Positions 42,933-52,727 of a stretch of 64,000 bases of DNA are shown here, piece after piece. Both the position numbers and the translations under genes were made by a program. The notes below the pieces were generated by a model. That model searched no databases. It was not told the origin of the DNA and saw only the letters and a list, made by a program, of their open reading frames with translations. The stretch is from Microcystis aeruginosa FD4 (GTDB lineage: Bacteria; Cyanobacteriota; Cyanobacteriia; Cyanobacteriales; Microcystaceae): positions 3,596,001 to 3,660,000 of the forward strand of contig NZ_CP046973.1 in NCBI RefSeq assembly GCF_009792235.1, read 5' to 3'. Within the stretch, counting starts at the first letter, position 1. Every line of letters starts with the position of its first letter.

Positions 42933-43913
42933 ATGTCGAACACCGAGATAGAAAACAAGGATAATCGAGGCGCAAAAACTCGCCAATTATTGGGCATGAA
43001 AGGGGCCTCATCGGCAGAAACCTCCCTCTGGAAAATCCGCTTACAATTGATGAAGCCGATCACTTGGATTCCCCTGATTTGGGGGGTTGTCTGTGGGGCA
43101 GCTTCATCGGGGAATTATACTTGGTCTTTAGAAGATGTCTTAAAAGCGGCCACCTGTATGTTACTTTCTGGTCCATTGATGACCGGTTATACCCAAACTT
43201 TAAATGATTTTTACGATCGAGAAATCGATGCAATTAATGAACCCTATCGTCCAATTCCTTCGGGGGCAATTTCTATTCCGCAAGTAGTCGGCCAGATTTT
43301 GGTTTTATTAGCGGGTGGGTTAGGAATAGCTTATCTTCTTGATCGCTGGGCCGGTCATGATTTCCCGATCATGCTCTGTTTAACCCTATTTGGTTCTTTT
43401 ATCGCCTATATTTATTCAGCGCCACCCTTAAAATTAAAACAAAATGGTTGGCTGGGAAATTATGCCCTCGGTGCTAGTTATATAGCATTACCTTGGTGGG
43501 CAGGTCACGCCCTTTTTGGTCAGTTAAATTGGACAATTATGATCCTAACCCTCATCTATAGTCTAGCGGGGTTAGGCATTGCCGTCGTTAACGACTTTAA
43601 AAGTGTGGAAGGTGACGAAAAATTAGGCTTAAAATCCTTACCAGTTATGTTTGGAATTACCACCTCGGCTTGGATTTGCGTGATTATGATCGATGTTTTT
43701 CAAGCAGGAATTGCGGGCTATCTGATTAGTATTCATCAGAATCTTTATGCCGCTATTTTACTGTTATTAATTATCCCTCAGATCACTTTCCAAGATATGT
43801 ATTTTCTGCGGGATCCGCTCAAAAATGATGTCAAATATCAAGCCAGCGCCCAGCCTTTTCTAGTGTTAGGAATGTTGGTGACAGGTTTGGCTTTAGGTCA
43901 GGGGATACTCTGA
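42933..43913 (+). CDS. chlG: Chlorophyll synthase
   Basis: 326 residues, UbiA superfamily. First aspartate motif NDFYDREIDA (91-100, D92-x-x-x-D96...), a second region YSAPPLKLKQNGW, and the later AVVNDFKSVEGDEKLGLKSL with another D-motif. Seven to nine membrane helices. It attaches the phytyl or geranylgeranyl tail to chlorophyllide a in the thylakoid membrane, where in Synechocystis it binds HliD and the YidC insertase. Ribosome site AAGGG is inside the upstream gene's end. The operon is DUF2862-ArsA-like-chlG. Confidence 0.93.
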   Translation: MSNTEIENKDNRGAKTRQLLGMKGASSAETSLWKIRLQLMKPITWIPLIWGVVCGAASSGNYTWSLEDVLKAATCMLLSGPLMTGYTQTLNDFYDREIDAINEPYRPIPSGAISIPQVVGQILVLLAGGLGIAYLLDRWAGHDFPIMLCLTLFGSFIAYIYSAPPLKLKQNGWLGNYALGASYIALPWWAGHALFGQLNWTIMILTLIYSLAGLGIAVVNDFKSVEGDEKLGLKSLPVMFGITTSAWICVIMIDVFQAGIAGYLISIHQNLYAAILLLLIIPQITFQDMYFLRDPLKNDVKYQASAQPFLVLGMLVTGLALGQGIL

Positions 43914-44188
43914 AGATTGTAATTAATAAAAACAGGAAATATCCAGTTTACGCGACATAATCGGCTTGAATTGGGCTTCTGTTTACGGTGACTTGAGCGG
44001 TCAAGGGGGGTGAAAACTGTGGCTTCTAGCTCGATCACCAGTCTTTTCGTTACAATCAAGAGGTAATTGTGCTTGAGGGGAAAACTTTCTTTCTTCTCGG
44101 CCAACTATTCGGCATTCTTGACAAACTAATCAAGAATAGTTTCTGTTTAACAAGATTGATTGAGACAAGTATCTCGCACCCTATCACC

Positions 44189-44917
44189 ATGAGTAATACC
44201 AGTAACTTTCGTCAAGCTTTACGCGAGGCTAAAAGCCAAGCGCTTATCGGCCCCAATGTTATCCCCAAGGCCCTGCCCTATCTCGGTGGCGGTCTAATTT
44301 TGACTGCGGTGGGAACCTATGGCGGTTTAGGTGTGATCCAATCCTATCCCCAGATTTTCTTCCCGACTTTCTTTGTCGCTCTGATTGCCGAGATTATTTT
44401 ATTTTTTGTCGCCCGTAATACTGCGGAAAAAGGCAATACAGGCACTGCTCTGCCCCTGCTGACTCTCTATAGTCTTCTTTCTGGCTATACTCTCAGTGGA
44501 ATCGTCTATGTGGCCCTAGGTACTTCCGGTGTCGGTTTGCGAGGAGTAGCAATTGCTGCCCTTGGCTGCGGCATTGCTTTTGTGTTGGGACGCAATATCG
44601 GCTCGAATCTGTCGGAAAAAGATGGTTTAGCCCTGACTCAAACCGTTAGCATCGGTATTCTTGCTCTCTTTATTGTTCTCATTGGTCAGCTAATTTTCTC
44701 TATCTTTGGTGGCGCTACTCCCACCTGGTTAGAAATCGCTATTTCTGGCATCGGGGTTTTCTTGTTTGCCGGCTCGGCAGTGGTGGACTTTTACATCTTG
44801 CCCCGTACCTACAGAGATGAACAGTATCTCAGCGCTGCTTTATCGATGTATTTGACCTATATCAACCTATTTATCTTTATTCTGCGCCTTTTGATCGCTC
44901 TTAACGGTCGAGATTAG
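44189..44917 (+). CDS. Bax-inhibitor-1-family membrane protein
   Basis: 242 residues from ATG 44189; the frame upstream to 44069 is not credible. Seven membrane helices. It starts MSNTSNFRQALREAKSQALI; conserved motifs include TLYSLLSGYTLSGI, GIGVFLFAGSAVVDFYILPR and SMYLTYINLFIFILRLL, the BI-1/YccA pattern with a C-terminal Asn/Arg region. In bacteria, members are calcium-leak channels. Role here unknown. Single gene, followed by hli. Confidence 0.85.
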   Translation: MSNTSNFRQALREAKSQALIGPNVIPKALPYLGGGLILTAVGTYGGLGVIQSYPQIFFPTFFVALIAEIILFFVARNTAEKGNTGTALPLLTLYSLLSGYTLSGIVYVALGTSGVGLRGVAIAALGCGIAFVLGRNIGSNLSEKDGLALTQTVSIGILALFIVLIGQLIFSIFGGATPTWLEIAISGIGVFLFAGSAVVDFYILPRTYRDEQYLSAALSMYLTYINLFIFILRLLIALNGRD

Positions 44918-45005
44918 GGCAAATAGGGAGGAGTTAGAAATTAGTTACAACCTAACTTCTAACTCCGCTAGAATAGTAAAGAAATGTAAACGGACTGTAA
45001 AGATC

Positions 45006-45176
45006 ATGACTGAACCACAACCGACTCAAACCCCCAAATTAGAAGATCCCAAATTTGGCTTTAATGACTATGCCGAGCGCCTCAACGGTAGAGCCGCTAT
45101 GATTGGTTTTGTGATCACCCTGTTGATCGAGTATCTAACTGGCCAAGGTCTGTTATCTTGGTTAGGGTTACAGTAA
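45006..45176 (+). CDS. High-light-inducible (one-helix Hli/Scp) protein
   Basis: 56 residues: a polar N-terminus (TEPQPTQTPKLEDPKFGFND) then AERLNGRAAMIGFVITLLIE, the chlorophyll-binding ELIP/Hli helix with the paired Glu24/Arg-type residues E-R-x-N-G-R-A-A-M-I-G, and a short tail. The ATG is at 45006 with no strong ribosome site. Hli proteins bind chlorophyll and carotenoid in stressed thylakoids and escort new chlorophyll to photosystem II. It lies 1.1 kb from chlG. Terminology: an HliA/C-like member, not resolved further. Confidence 0.9.
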   Translation: MTEPQPTQTPKLEDPKFGFNDYAERLNGRAAMIGFVITLLIEYLTGQGLLSWLGLQ

Positions 45177-45227
45177 TTTTTTAGGCTTTTTTAGGCATTC
45201 TAGGGGAAATACAGCCTTGAATGCTAG

Positions 45228-45848
45228 TTAACGCATACAGGCTTGATGATTTTCCCCGTAGAATCCTTGTAGGACCGAATCACCTCGCTGTTGTGGTGTG
45301 CCGTGGGAGCGGTTGGGGGCCTCAAAATCGCCCACTTCCGAGGCCGCTTCCGCTAGAAGTTTTCCTGCTATTATATAATCCTGTTTGGATAAACCTCTCG
45401 CTTCGGTAAATAACCAGGAAAGGGTATCTCCAGCGAGACAATCGGCCTGTAATTCAATGCCGATGCTCATTCCGCCTTCATCGATGCCACCGATACCCCG
45501 ATTCCACTGAATAGCGTGAGCTGCCTCGTGAGCGACGGCGTAAAGGGGAAATAGGGGATTATCGCTAATACCAGTAACTTGCTTGAGATTGACATAGACT
45601 GTATTATCTACAGTGCAGAAAGCCGCTAGGGAAATTACGCCGCAGGGAGTGGTTATCGGGCCATCGCTTAACAAATACTTAAAATTGATCTGGTGTAATT
45701 GAGCCGTATATTCAATTACCGCTTCTAGGGCATCCGTAATATCGTCTGCTTGCGCTCTCTGGGCTAGAGGGGATAAAATCAAGAGGGAACTACAAGAAAC
45801 GGCAGATATCAGGGACAATAACCGTTTACGGCCAGAGTTAGGGTTCAT
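45228..45848 (-). CDS. Neutral zinc metallopeptidase-like secreted protein
   Basis: 206 residues. Signal peptide: LLSLISAVSCSSLLILSPLA. Zinc motif HEAAH (107-111) in YAVAHEAAHAIQW; third ligand Glu132 in IELQADCLAG, the arrangement of the YpfJ/Zn_peptidase family. Cys69, Cys78 and Cys137 suggest a disulfide. It would act in the periplasm or lumen. Single gene, convergent with hli by 51 nt. Substrate unknown. Confidence 0.8.
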   Translation of the reverse strand: MNPNSGRKRLLSLISAVSCSSLLILSPLAQRAQADDITDALEAVIEYTAQLHQINFKYLLSDGPITTPCGVISLAAFCTVDNTVYVNLKQVTGISDNPLFPLYAVAHEAAHAIQWNRGIGGIDEGGMSIGIELQADCLAGDTLSWLFTEARGLSKQDYIIAGKLLAEAASEVGDFEAPNRSHGTPQQRGDSVLQGFYGENHQACMR

Positions 45849-46231
45849 GATACTAAAAAAGTCGGGAGTGAGGAAGAAGTGTAATTAATCTGGATTAGCC
45901 TACCGCTACGATCACAATTTTAAAAGCTATATCTAAGACTTCCAGAGAAAATACAGAATTTACGCGGCTTTTGATCGAAGTTTAGAGAATTTCTCGTCAA
46001 GGTTTAGGAAATTAATTTGGCGCGACTACTTATTGTGTTGAAAATATGTCCGTCAGTCAGGCAAAAAGCTCTTCATCAGGTCATTTCCCCATCTCCCCAC
46101 CCTGATCATCTCCTACAAATGTACCATAATTTCTTGCAGAAGTCGGCCAAGGGGAAAGGGATAATTTTCCCTTTAATATGACCCCCTTTTCCCTACATTT
46201 TCCGAAAATTTCCTGACTTATGCCAGAGACA
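45849..46231. other. 383-bp intergenic region
   Basis: No gene. A CATTTCCCCATCTCCCCACC stretch (46082-46101) is a weak form of the common C-rich array. Otherwise nothing recognisable. Confidence 0.5.
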
Positions 46232-47041
46232 CTATAAATCTATCCCCATTTCCTGCAAACGAGCCGCCAGAAGTTGAGAACGCTGTCTTTCCGCTTCCAG
46301 AGCTTGCTGAGTAGCATTTAATTGCTCCTGTGCCGCAGCCGCTTGCTCCTGTGCCGCAGCCGCTTGCTCCTGTGCCGCTTCTTCCGGCAAGGGGATTAAA
46401 TTGCCTTCCGGGTCATAAAATCTCGCCCAGATTGCCGTTTCTCGGTCAATAGTACCCTGCCAAGTTCCCAACCAATAGCCCAAGGTTTCGCACCATAACC
46501 AGCCGCGCTCGTTTCGTTCTAAAGAATGGTAGCGTTGGTCGGCTCCTAAATGCCATCCTTGTAAAGAATTGCCATCAAAAGGATCGTAGATGAAATAATC
46601 CGGCGTGCGGAAGGTTCCCTCATAAATGGCTTTTTTTCGCACTTTATCGGTTCTCGCGGTACTAGGAGAGGTTAATTCCACGATAACGTCAGGATAACGT
46701 CCCTCTTCTTCCCAAATTACCCAACCCTGTCGCTCTCTGCTGCCATCGACATTGAGGACAGCGAAGAAATCGGGCCCGCGAAAATCGCGATTTTTCGCCT
46801 GTTCGCGGCTGAAATAAATAAACATATTGCCACCCGTGTAGAAGTCGTCTCGTTCGCCGTAACCCTGCTGTAGGGAGCGAATCAAGACATTCATGGCAAT
46901 GCGGTGTCGGTTGCTTTCCAAGGGTTCACCATCATCAAAAATTAAGTCTGTGGGGGGTGGGGTGGGTTCCCAGAAGTCCTCGAAATCTTCTTCTATCAGT
47001 GCCGGAGAGGTGGCAGTTTCGTCGCTTTTGGCAATCGTCAT
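46232..47041 (-). CDS. Uma2-family putative nuclease with coiled-coil tail
   Basis: 269 residues. Nuclease core: FRGPDFFAVLNV (Asp), YPDVIVELTSPSTARTDKVR with the E-x-x-S-P-S motif and Lys, and DYFIYDPF. The C-terminal 45 residues repeat AQEQAAAAQEQAAA and end ARLQEMGIDL, the same kind of ending as the 36.8-kb copies (LRELGINPDEM). It is a different subfamily from the tandem copies, with a Pro-rich N-terminus (WEPTPPPTDLIFDD). Single gene. Confidence 0.82.
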   Translation of the reverse strand: MTIAKSDETATSPALIEEDFEDFWEPTPPPTDLIFDDGEPLESNRHRIAMNVLIRSLQQGYGERDDFYTGGNMFIYFSREQAKNRDFRGPDFFAVLNVDGSRERQGWVIWEEEGRYPDVIVELTSPSTARTDKVRKKAIYEGTFRTPDYFIYDPFDGNSLQGWHLGADQRYHSLERNERGWLWCETLGYWLGTWQGTIDRETAIWARFYDPEGNLIPLPEEAAQEQAAAAQEQAAAAQEQLNATQQALEAERQRSQLLAARLQEMGIDL

Positions 47042-47249
47042 TTTTTCGGCCTCTCTAGGTGGGAGTATCCATGTTTTTGACTCTCGATCGATTCTATGAT
47101 AACTTCATTGCCCATTTGATCATCTTTGCTCAAAAATATTGATCAATAAGCAAAAATTTTTTAACTCGCTGCGGTCTTATTAGCAGCGTTTGCGCCGAAG
47201 TGCCGGGGCTTGAGATAATCAGATAGCTATTATCTCAAAAACTATCACC

Positions 47250-48533
47250 ATGACGATCGATCCGCAACAACTCATCGAACTAGCTCTTAAATCGGGAGCG
47301 GTGGCAGCCGAAGTTTATCAATCTTCCTCCCTTTCCCATCCCGTTTTTTTTGAGGCTAATCGTCTCAAGCAGCTAGAAAGTTCCGAATCCGTGGGAACTG
47401 CCTTAAGATTATGGCGCGAGGGTTGTCCAGGGTTAGCGGTGGGTTATGGTGATGTGGAACCGGAAATTTTAGTAGAAACGGCGTTAAATTTATCCTATCT
47501 CAATGCCCCCGAAGAAATCGAATTTTCGGCACCACGACAGGCAATTTATGACCCGATTGGGCAAGATGTGGCGGTAGAATCTTTAATCGAGATGGGTAAT
47601 CAAATGATTGGCCAAATTCGCCAAGTTTATCCTGAGGTTATTTGTAGTGGTGAATGGGAATGTGAACGGGAAATCACCCGTTTAGTTAATTCCCAGGGTT
47701 TATATTGTCAATATACTGATACATCTTTGAGTTATTATGTGGGGATTGAATGGGTGCGGGGGGAGGATTTTCTAGCGGTTTATGATGGGGAATATACTCG
47801 CAGTACACCTCATCCCGAAACGGTAATTAAACAGTTATTGCAGCGACTACAATGGGCAGCAAATAATGTGGATAGTCCCACGGGGAAATTACCAATTTTA
47901 TTGACCGCTAATGCAGTTACCCTGTTATGGGGTACGGTGGCGATGGCTTTAAATGGGAAACAGATCTTAGAAAAGTCCTCGCCCTGGAGTGATAAAATCG
48001 GTCAATTGGTGATGTCAGAAAAGTTGACTTTATCCCAACAACCCCAGCGAGAACCCTATAGTTGTCCCTTTGATGATGAGGGAACTCCCACCAAATTTTT
48101 ATCTTTAATTGAGGGAGGTAGAGTTAAGGAATTCTATAGCGATCTTACCACGGCCAGATTATTAAAAACTACTCCGACGGGAAACGGTTTTCGTCCTAGT
48201 TTAGGGGTTTATCCTATGCCAGATTTAGTTAATTTAATCGTGGCACCGGGAGAGGGAACTTTAGAGGATTTAATCTCGCAAATAGATGAAGGCTTAGTTA
48301 TCGACCAAATTTTAGGTCATGGGGCCGATATTTCTGGCGATTTTTCTGTCAATATCGATCTGGGTTATCGCATAGAAAAGGGCAAAATCACCGGGCGAGT
48401 TAAAGATACAATGGTGACGGGAAATGTTTATACAGCTTTGCAGAATTTAATCGCTTTGGGGGCCGATAATCAATGGAATGGCTCCTGTTATACTCCCTCG
48501 CTAATCGTTGATAGTTTATCGGTGGTAGGGTAA
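47250..48533 (+). CDS. TldD/PmbA-family protein (TldE-like)
   Basis: 427 residues. The family starts with LIELALKSGAVAAEVYQSSS and FFEANRLKQLESSESVGTAL; the C-terminus carries GADISGDFSVNIDLGYRIEK and a final NPSxL-like TPSLIVDSLSV. No HExxxH metal motif of TldD is present, so it is the TldE/PmbA half. TldD-TldE forms a zinc protease that degrades unfolded or peptide substrates; the TldD gene is not in this window. Single gene. Confidence 0.85.
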   Translation: MTIDPQQLIELALKSGAVAAEVYQSSSLSHPVFFEANRLKQLESSESVGTALRLWREGCPGLAVGYGDVEPEILVETALNLSYLNAPEEIEFSAPRQAIYDPIGQDVAVESLIEMGNQMIGQIRQVYPEVICSGEWECEREITRLVNSQGLYCQYTDTSLSYYVGIEWVRGEDFLAVYDGEYTRSTPHPETVIKQLLQRLQWAANNVDSPTGKLPILLTANAVTLLWGTVAMALNGKQILEKSSPWSDKIGQLVMSEKLTLSQQPQREPYSCPFDDEGTPTKFLSLIEGGRVKEFYSDLTTARLLKTTPTGNGFRPSLGVYPMPDLVNLIVAPGEGTLEDLISQIDEGLVIDQILGHGADISGDFSVNIDLGYRIEKGKITGRVKDTMVTGNVYTALQNLIALGADNQWNGSCYTPSLIVDSLSVVG

Positions 48534-48540
48534 AAATGTT

Positions 48541-48571
48541 ATCAGTTATCAGTTATCAGTTATCAGTTCAC
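48541..48571. repeat. CAGTTATCAGTTATCAGT array
   Basis: Four TTATCAG units; same type as 8064-8096 and 40682. Confidence 0.85.
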
Positions 48572-48635
48572 CGACTACTTTTTGGGGTTAATTTTTTGGG
48601 GCTTTATTTGACCTGAAAAGAGGGGGGTCGCAGGC

Positions 48636-48676
48636 AGGCACGGATTCCCATTATATAAGAAATTATCTGTCAAGTC
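48636..48676 (-). repeat. 40-bp dispersed repeat, inverse copy of 1472-1511
   Basis: The minus strand reads TTGACAGATAATTTCTTATA then TAATGGGAATCCGTGCCT. See 1472. The two copies flank unrelated genes. Confidence 0.5.
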
Positions 48677-48781
48677 GTGGAGTTTTGTCAAGCTTTTTTG
48701 GAAAAAAAATTTAACCGATACTCAAGGGGAGAAAATTGTCGGCAGAAATATTATTTAATCCCCCCCGTGAGTCGGTATTTT

Positions 48782-50474
48782 TCAGCTTGGGATTAACGCT
48801 TTAGTTGCCGAGGCACCAAGGCGATTTAATTGCCGATTAATTTGCCATCCGACGAGGGTTAAACCCAACCACTGACTGAAGATTGCTAAAGCGAAAGAGG
48901 GAAGTGTAGCGTATTGAGTAGCGGCAATGGGAAGAAAAGTAAAAAACCATAACAGCGGAGATTGACTGGGATTAACTCCCAAGACAATGAAACAGAGGAA
49001 GGGGAAAATAATCAAAATGCCGATGCTACTGGCTGCCAGCAAAGCGCGCTTATTTGTGCTGGCTAACATCAATAGTTGGGCGATAGCGGCATAGACTAAA
49101 ATCATGTTCATTGCCAAGAGAAACCCGGCTGCAGTGGCTAGTTTATATTGATGGAGAGGGGCGGCGATAAAAATAGCGGGAAGGATGAATAAAATGGCAA
49201 TAGCGACGTTAACAGCCATGGCTAGGGTAGAAGGGCTTTTTTCGCCAAAGATTAAAGCTTTCCCCAGACTAATGCCCGTTTTTTCCCTCCAGATGACGAT
49301 AGCGCGCCCAATCTTGGAGAGTTTGACGATTGGGAGTTAAAGCGATGAGGATTAACAAGCCAAAAATCGCCACAAAAACGCTAAGAATGACAAAATTATC
49401 GAAAAGATAGCTCGGTTCCAGAGTTAGAGTTTGGAAGACAAAACCTAGGCTAATGGCACTAAAACAGCCCATCATCCAGTAACTTTGGGGTTTGCTAACA
49501 AGAGTAGCGAGGGGATTATGGAAGCGACGCTGGAGAATTCTGGTTAAACCGTAGGTACAGAGGGCAAAATTGAGAAAAATTAAACTAATACCCATTATAA
49601 CCGATTGCCAGAGAGATTGACCGTACCAACGCAGATCGAAGACTTGTGGGATTCCTAGATAGCCTACCGCATCGGGGGGGAGAAAGGTAGATTTAACTAG
49701 ATAGGGAAGGACAAAACTAGGATTAAAGAGAATTAACCAATCAAAGGGGGTACGGGAACCACCATAGCCCGATAAAGTAAAAATAGTGCTATAAAACGCA
49801 AAGAATAAGACTGTAGCACTGCCCAACCAGGGTTGAAATCCCCCTAACCATGGCGTAGCTAAAGCGAAACTAAGGGCAGCATGATAGAAAAAGGCACAAC
49901 TAGCGATTAGAACCCCGTAGAAGGCTAAAATTAACGATAAGGGAATACCTGCTAATAAACCCGCTCCCAAGTGAAAGGGTAAAGCGAGAAGACAGACGAG
50001 ATAGAGGAGAATGGGAACCCCGAAAATTTTGCCGATAAAAATCGTTTTGGCGGGTTGGGGACTTAGACGGATAAAATTAAGTGTACCCTGGCGTTCTTCC
50101 CCGGAAAGATCGGCGATTAATTGATAGGTTCCCACCACTAAAAGAGCGAAAATACCGGTAATACTCAGAAAAGTGAAGATATCTAACCACCATAACCGGG
50201 AGATAATCATCCATTCACCATTTAAGTCTTGGATACAGTATTTAAGCCCACTATAGGGATAATAGTCGTTGTGATTGGGGGGATTAGCGGTACAGTAACG
50301 ACTAAATCCCGTCCCTACCGGTAAGAGATTCTGATAGTACAAGTAAACTAATAATTGACTAACAAGGGAGATAATCGAGGCGATCGAGATATTTTTCGGG
50401 GTTAATCTTCCTTGCCATTCTCGCATAATTTGCGGGTTGGTTTCCGTAAGGCGATCGATTATTGTCGCTATCAT
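48782..50474 (-). pseudogene. Frameshifted ABC-2-type membrane protein
   Basis: Two minus-strand frames, 49269-50474 (401 codons, ~8 helices) and 48782-49219 (145 codons, ~4 helices), form one protein: the first ends RHLEGKNGH-stop, and removing one base from the A6 run at 49279-49284 (T6 on the plus strand) joins HLEGK to TGISLGKALIFGEKSPSTLA then MAVN. The N-terminal half has DLSGEERQGTLNFIRLSPQP, the cytoplasmic motif of ABC-2 permeases. Likely one gene of ~560 residues for a transporter; frame lost by homopolymer slippage or misassembly. No ATPase adjacent. Confidence 0.75.
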
Positions 50475-50648
50475 ATTTCTGTCCTCTCTACAGCCGTTAT
50501 CAGGAGCTAATCCTAGATTAACCCGGCAACTTGTCGATCGGTTCGGGGATGAAGAAATCGATCGAGATGCAGGGAATCAAAAGAGGAAAAGTGCCAGACC
50601 AGTGAGCTTCTGTTTTACACTAGAATTTGGCCGCCTGAATCTAGATCT

Positions 50649-52649
50649 ATGCCCACTCTGACCCTCAATTTTCCCCTAACTGCCGTTGTCGGCCAAGAAG
50701 CGATTAAATTAGCCCTACTCTTAGCCGCCGTGGATCCCGCTCTAGGGGGTGTGGTAATTGCCGGTCGTCGGGGAACCGCCAAATCAGTCATGGCGCGAGC
50801 GATACATTGCCTACTGCCACCGATCGAAATTATTGCAGGTAATGTTTTTAATTGCGATCCCAACAATCCCGACGAATGGGACGATCGCACTAAAGAAGAA
50901 TATAGCAGTGGAGAAGTCGCCACGGAAGTTATCCGGGCCCCTTTTGTGCAGATTCCCCTAGGAGTGACCGAGGATCGTTTATTGGGTTCCGTCGATGTGG
51001 AAGAATCGGTGAAACGGGGGGAACCGGTCTTTCAACCCGGTTTATTAGCCAGCGCCCATCGGGGAATTCTCTACGTTGATGAAATTAATCTACTTGATGA
51101 CCAAATTGCTAACCAATTACTAACAGTTTTAAGCGAAGGGCGCAACCAAATTGAACGGGAAGGCATCAGTTTTCAACATCCCTGTAAACCAATCCTGATC
51201 GCTACTTATAACCCAGAAGAAGGGGATTTACGAACCCATTTATTAGATAGAATTGCCATTGCGCTTTCCGCCGATGGTGTCCTTAGTTTAGACCAACGAG
51301 TCACCGCCGTCAATCAGGCGATCGAGTATGCTGTTTCTCCCACCGCTTTTATCGCCCAATATGCCCAAGAAATCGACGATCTAAAAACCGAAATTATCCT
51401 AGCGAGGGAATGGTTAAAAGAGGTAAAAATTAAACCCGAACAAATTAGTTATCTAGTGGAGGAAGCGGTGCGCGGTAGGGTGGAAGGTCATCGCGCCGAG
51501 ATTTTTGCCGTGAGAGTAGCCAAGGCCGCCGCTGCTTTAGAAGGTCGGGATTTAGTCAGTGCCGATGACTTAAAAAGAGCCGTCGAATTAGTTATTGTAC
51601 CTCGATCGCTGATTACGCCACCACCTCCCGAACAGGAACAACAACAACCACCGCCACCACCGCCACCACCGGAACCGCCCCAAGACGAAAACCAGCAGGA
51701 ACAGGAAGAAAAAGAGGAGGAGAAAGAGGAAGAAAAAGAACCGGAACAGCCGGATAATTTGCCGGAAGAATTTGTTTTCGACCCAGAAGGGGTTTTACTG
51801 GATCCCAGTGTGCTGTATTTTGCCCAGATGGCCCAGCGTCAGGGGAAATCGGGGGCGCGTAACCTGATTTTCTCGGAGGATAGAGGACGTTATATTAAGC
51901 CAATGTTACCCCGGGGTAAGGTAAAAAGAGTCGCCGTCGATGCCACTCTCCGGGCGGCCGCACCCTATCAAAAAGCCCGTCGCTTAAGGAATCCCGAACG
52001 TCATGTGATTATAGAAGAAGGGGATCTGCGCTCAAAACGGCTGGCCCGCAAGGCTGGTTCTTTAATTGTCTTTGTCGTTGATGCCTCCGGTTCCATGGCC
52101 CTGAATCGGATGCAGTCGGCCAAAGGTGCGGTTATGCGTCTGTTAACGGAAGCTTACGAAAATCGCGACCAGATTGCCCTGATTCCTTTCCGGGGTGAGC
52201 GAGCAGATGTACTATTGCCACCGACCAAATCGATTACCCTAGCGAAAAAACGTCTAGAAACCCTGCCCTGTGGTGGCGGTTCCCCCTTAGCCCACGGTTT
52301 AACCCAAGCGGTTCATGTGGGGATGAATGCCCGTTTATCGGGGGATATCGGTCAAGTGGTGGTGGTGGCGATTACCGACGGGAGAAGTAATATTCCTTTG
52401 GCGAAATCTCTAGGCGAACCGATTCCGGAGGGGGAAAAACCGGATATTAAGGCAGAACTGCTCGATATTGCCGCTAAAATTCGCTCTTTAGGCATTAAAC
52501 TGCTGGTTATCGATACGGAGAAAAAATTCGTCTCCACTGGTTTTGCCAAAGAATTAGCCCTAAAAGCCGGGGGTAAATATTATCATCTACCCCGGGCCAC
52601 GGAACAAGCGATCGCATCTATGGCGCGAGGGGCAATTGCGGGACTATAG
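50649..52649 (+). CDS. chlD: Magnesium chelatase subunit D
   Basis: 666 residues. N-terminal AAA+ module like ChlI: Walker A-like GRRGTAKS (39-46) and LYVDEINLLDD. A Pro then Glu-rich linker spans about 325-375. The C-terminal integrin-I (VWA) domain carries the MIDAS motif VVDASGSMA (D~478) and AITDGRSNI. ChlD works with ChlI and ChlH to insert Mg2+ into protoporphyrin IX, the first step of chlorophyll synthesis. Size and domain order match family norm. Single gene, divergent from the ABC-2 protein. Confidence 0.95.
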   Translation: MPTLTLNFPLTAVVGQEAIKLALLLAAVDPALGGVVIAGRRGTAKSVMARAIHCLLPPIEIIAGNVFNCDPNNPDEWDDRTKEEYSSGEVATEVIRAPFVQIPLGVTEDRLLGSVDVEESVKRGEPVFQPGLLASAHRGILYVDEINLLDDQIANQLLTVLSEGRNQIEREGISFQHPCKPILIATYNPEEGDLRTHLLDRIAIALSADGVLSLDQRVTAVNQAIEYAVSPTAFIAQYAQEIDDLKTEIILAREWLKEVKIKPEQISYLVEEAVRGRVEGHRAEIFAVRVAKAAAALEGRDLVSADDLKRAVELVIVPRSLITPPPPEQEQQQPPPPPPPPEPPQDENQQEQEEKEEEKEEEKEPEQPDNLPEEFVFDPEGVLLDPSVLYFAQMAQRQGKSGARNLIFSEDRGRYIKPMLPRGKVKRVAVDATLRAAAPYQKARRLRNPERHVIIEEGDLRSKRLARKAGSLIVFVVDASGSMALNRMQSAKGAVMRLLTEAYENRDQIALIPFRGERADVLLPPTKSITLAKKRLETLPCGGGSPLAHGLTQAVHVGMNARLSGDIGQVVVVAITDGRSNIPLAKSLGEPIPEGEKPDIKAELLDIAAKIRSLGIKLLVIDTEKKFVSTGFAKELALKAGGKYYHLPRATEQAIASMARGAIAGL

Positions 52650-52727
52650 CTAATGGTTAGGGGGTGCAGATCATTTTTGTCAATCTACCATCCCCACCCT
52701 AGCTTTAAGCCCTACCCTGTCAGGGTT

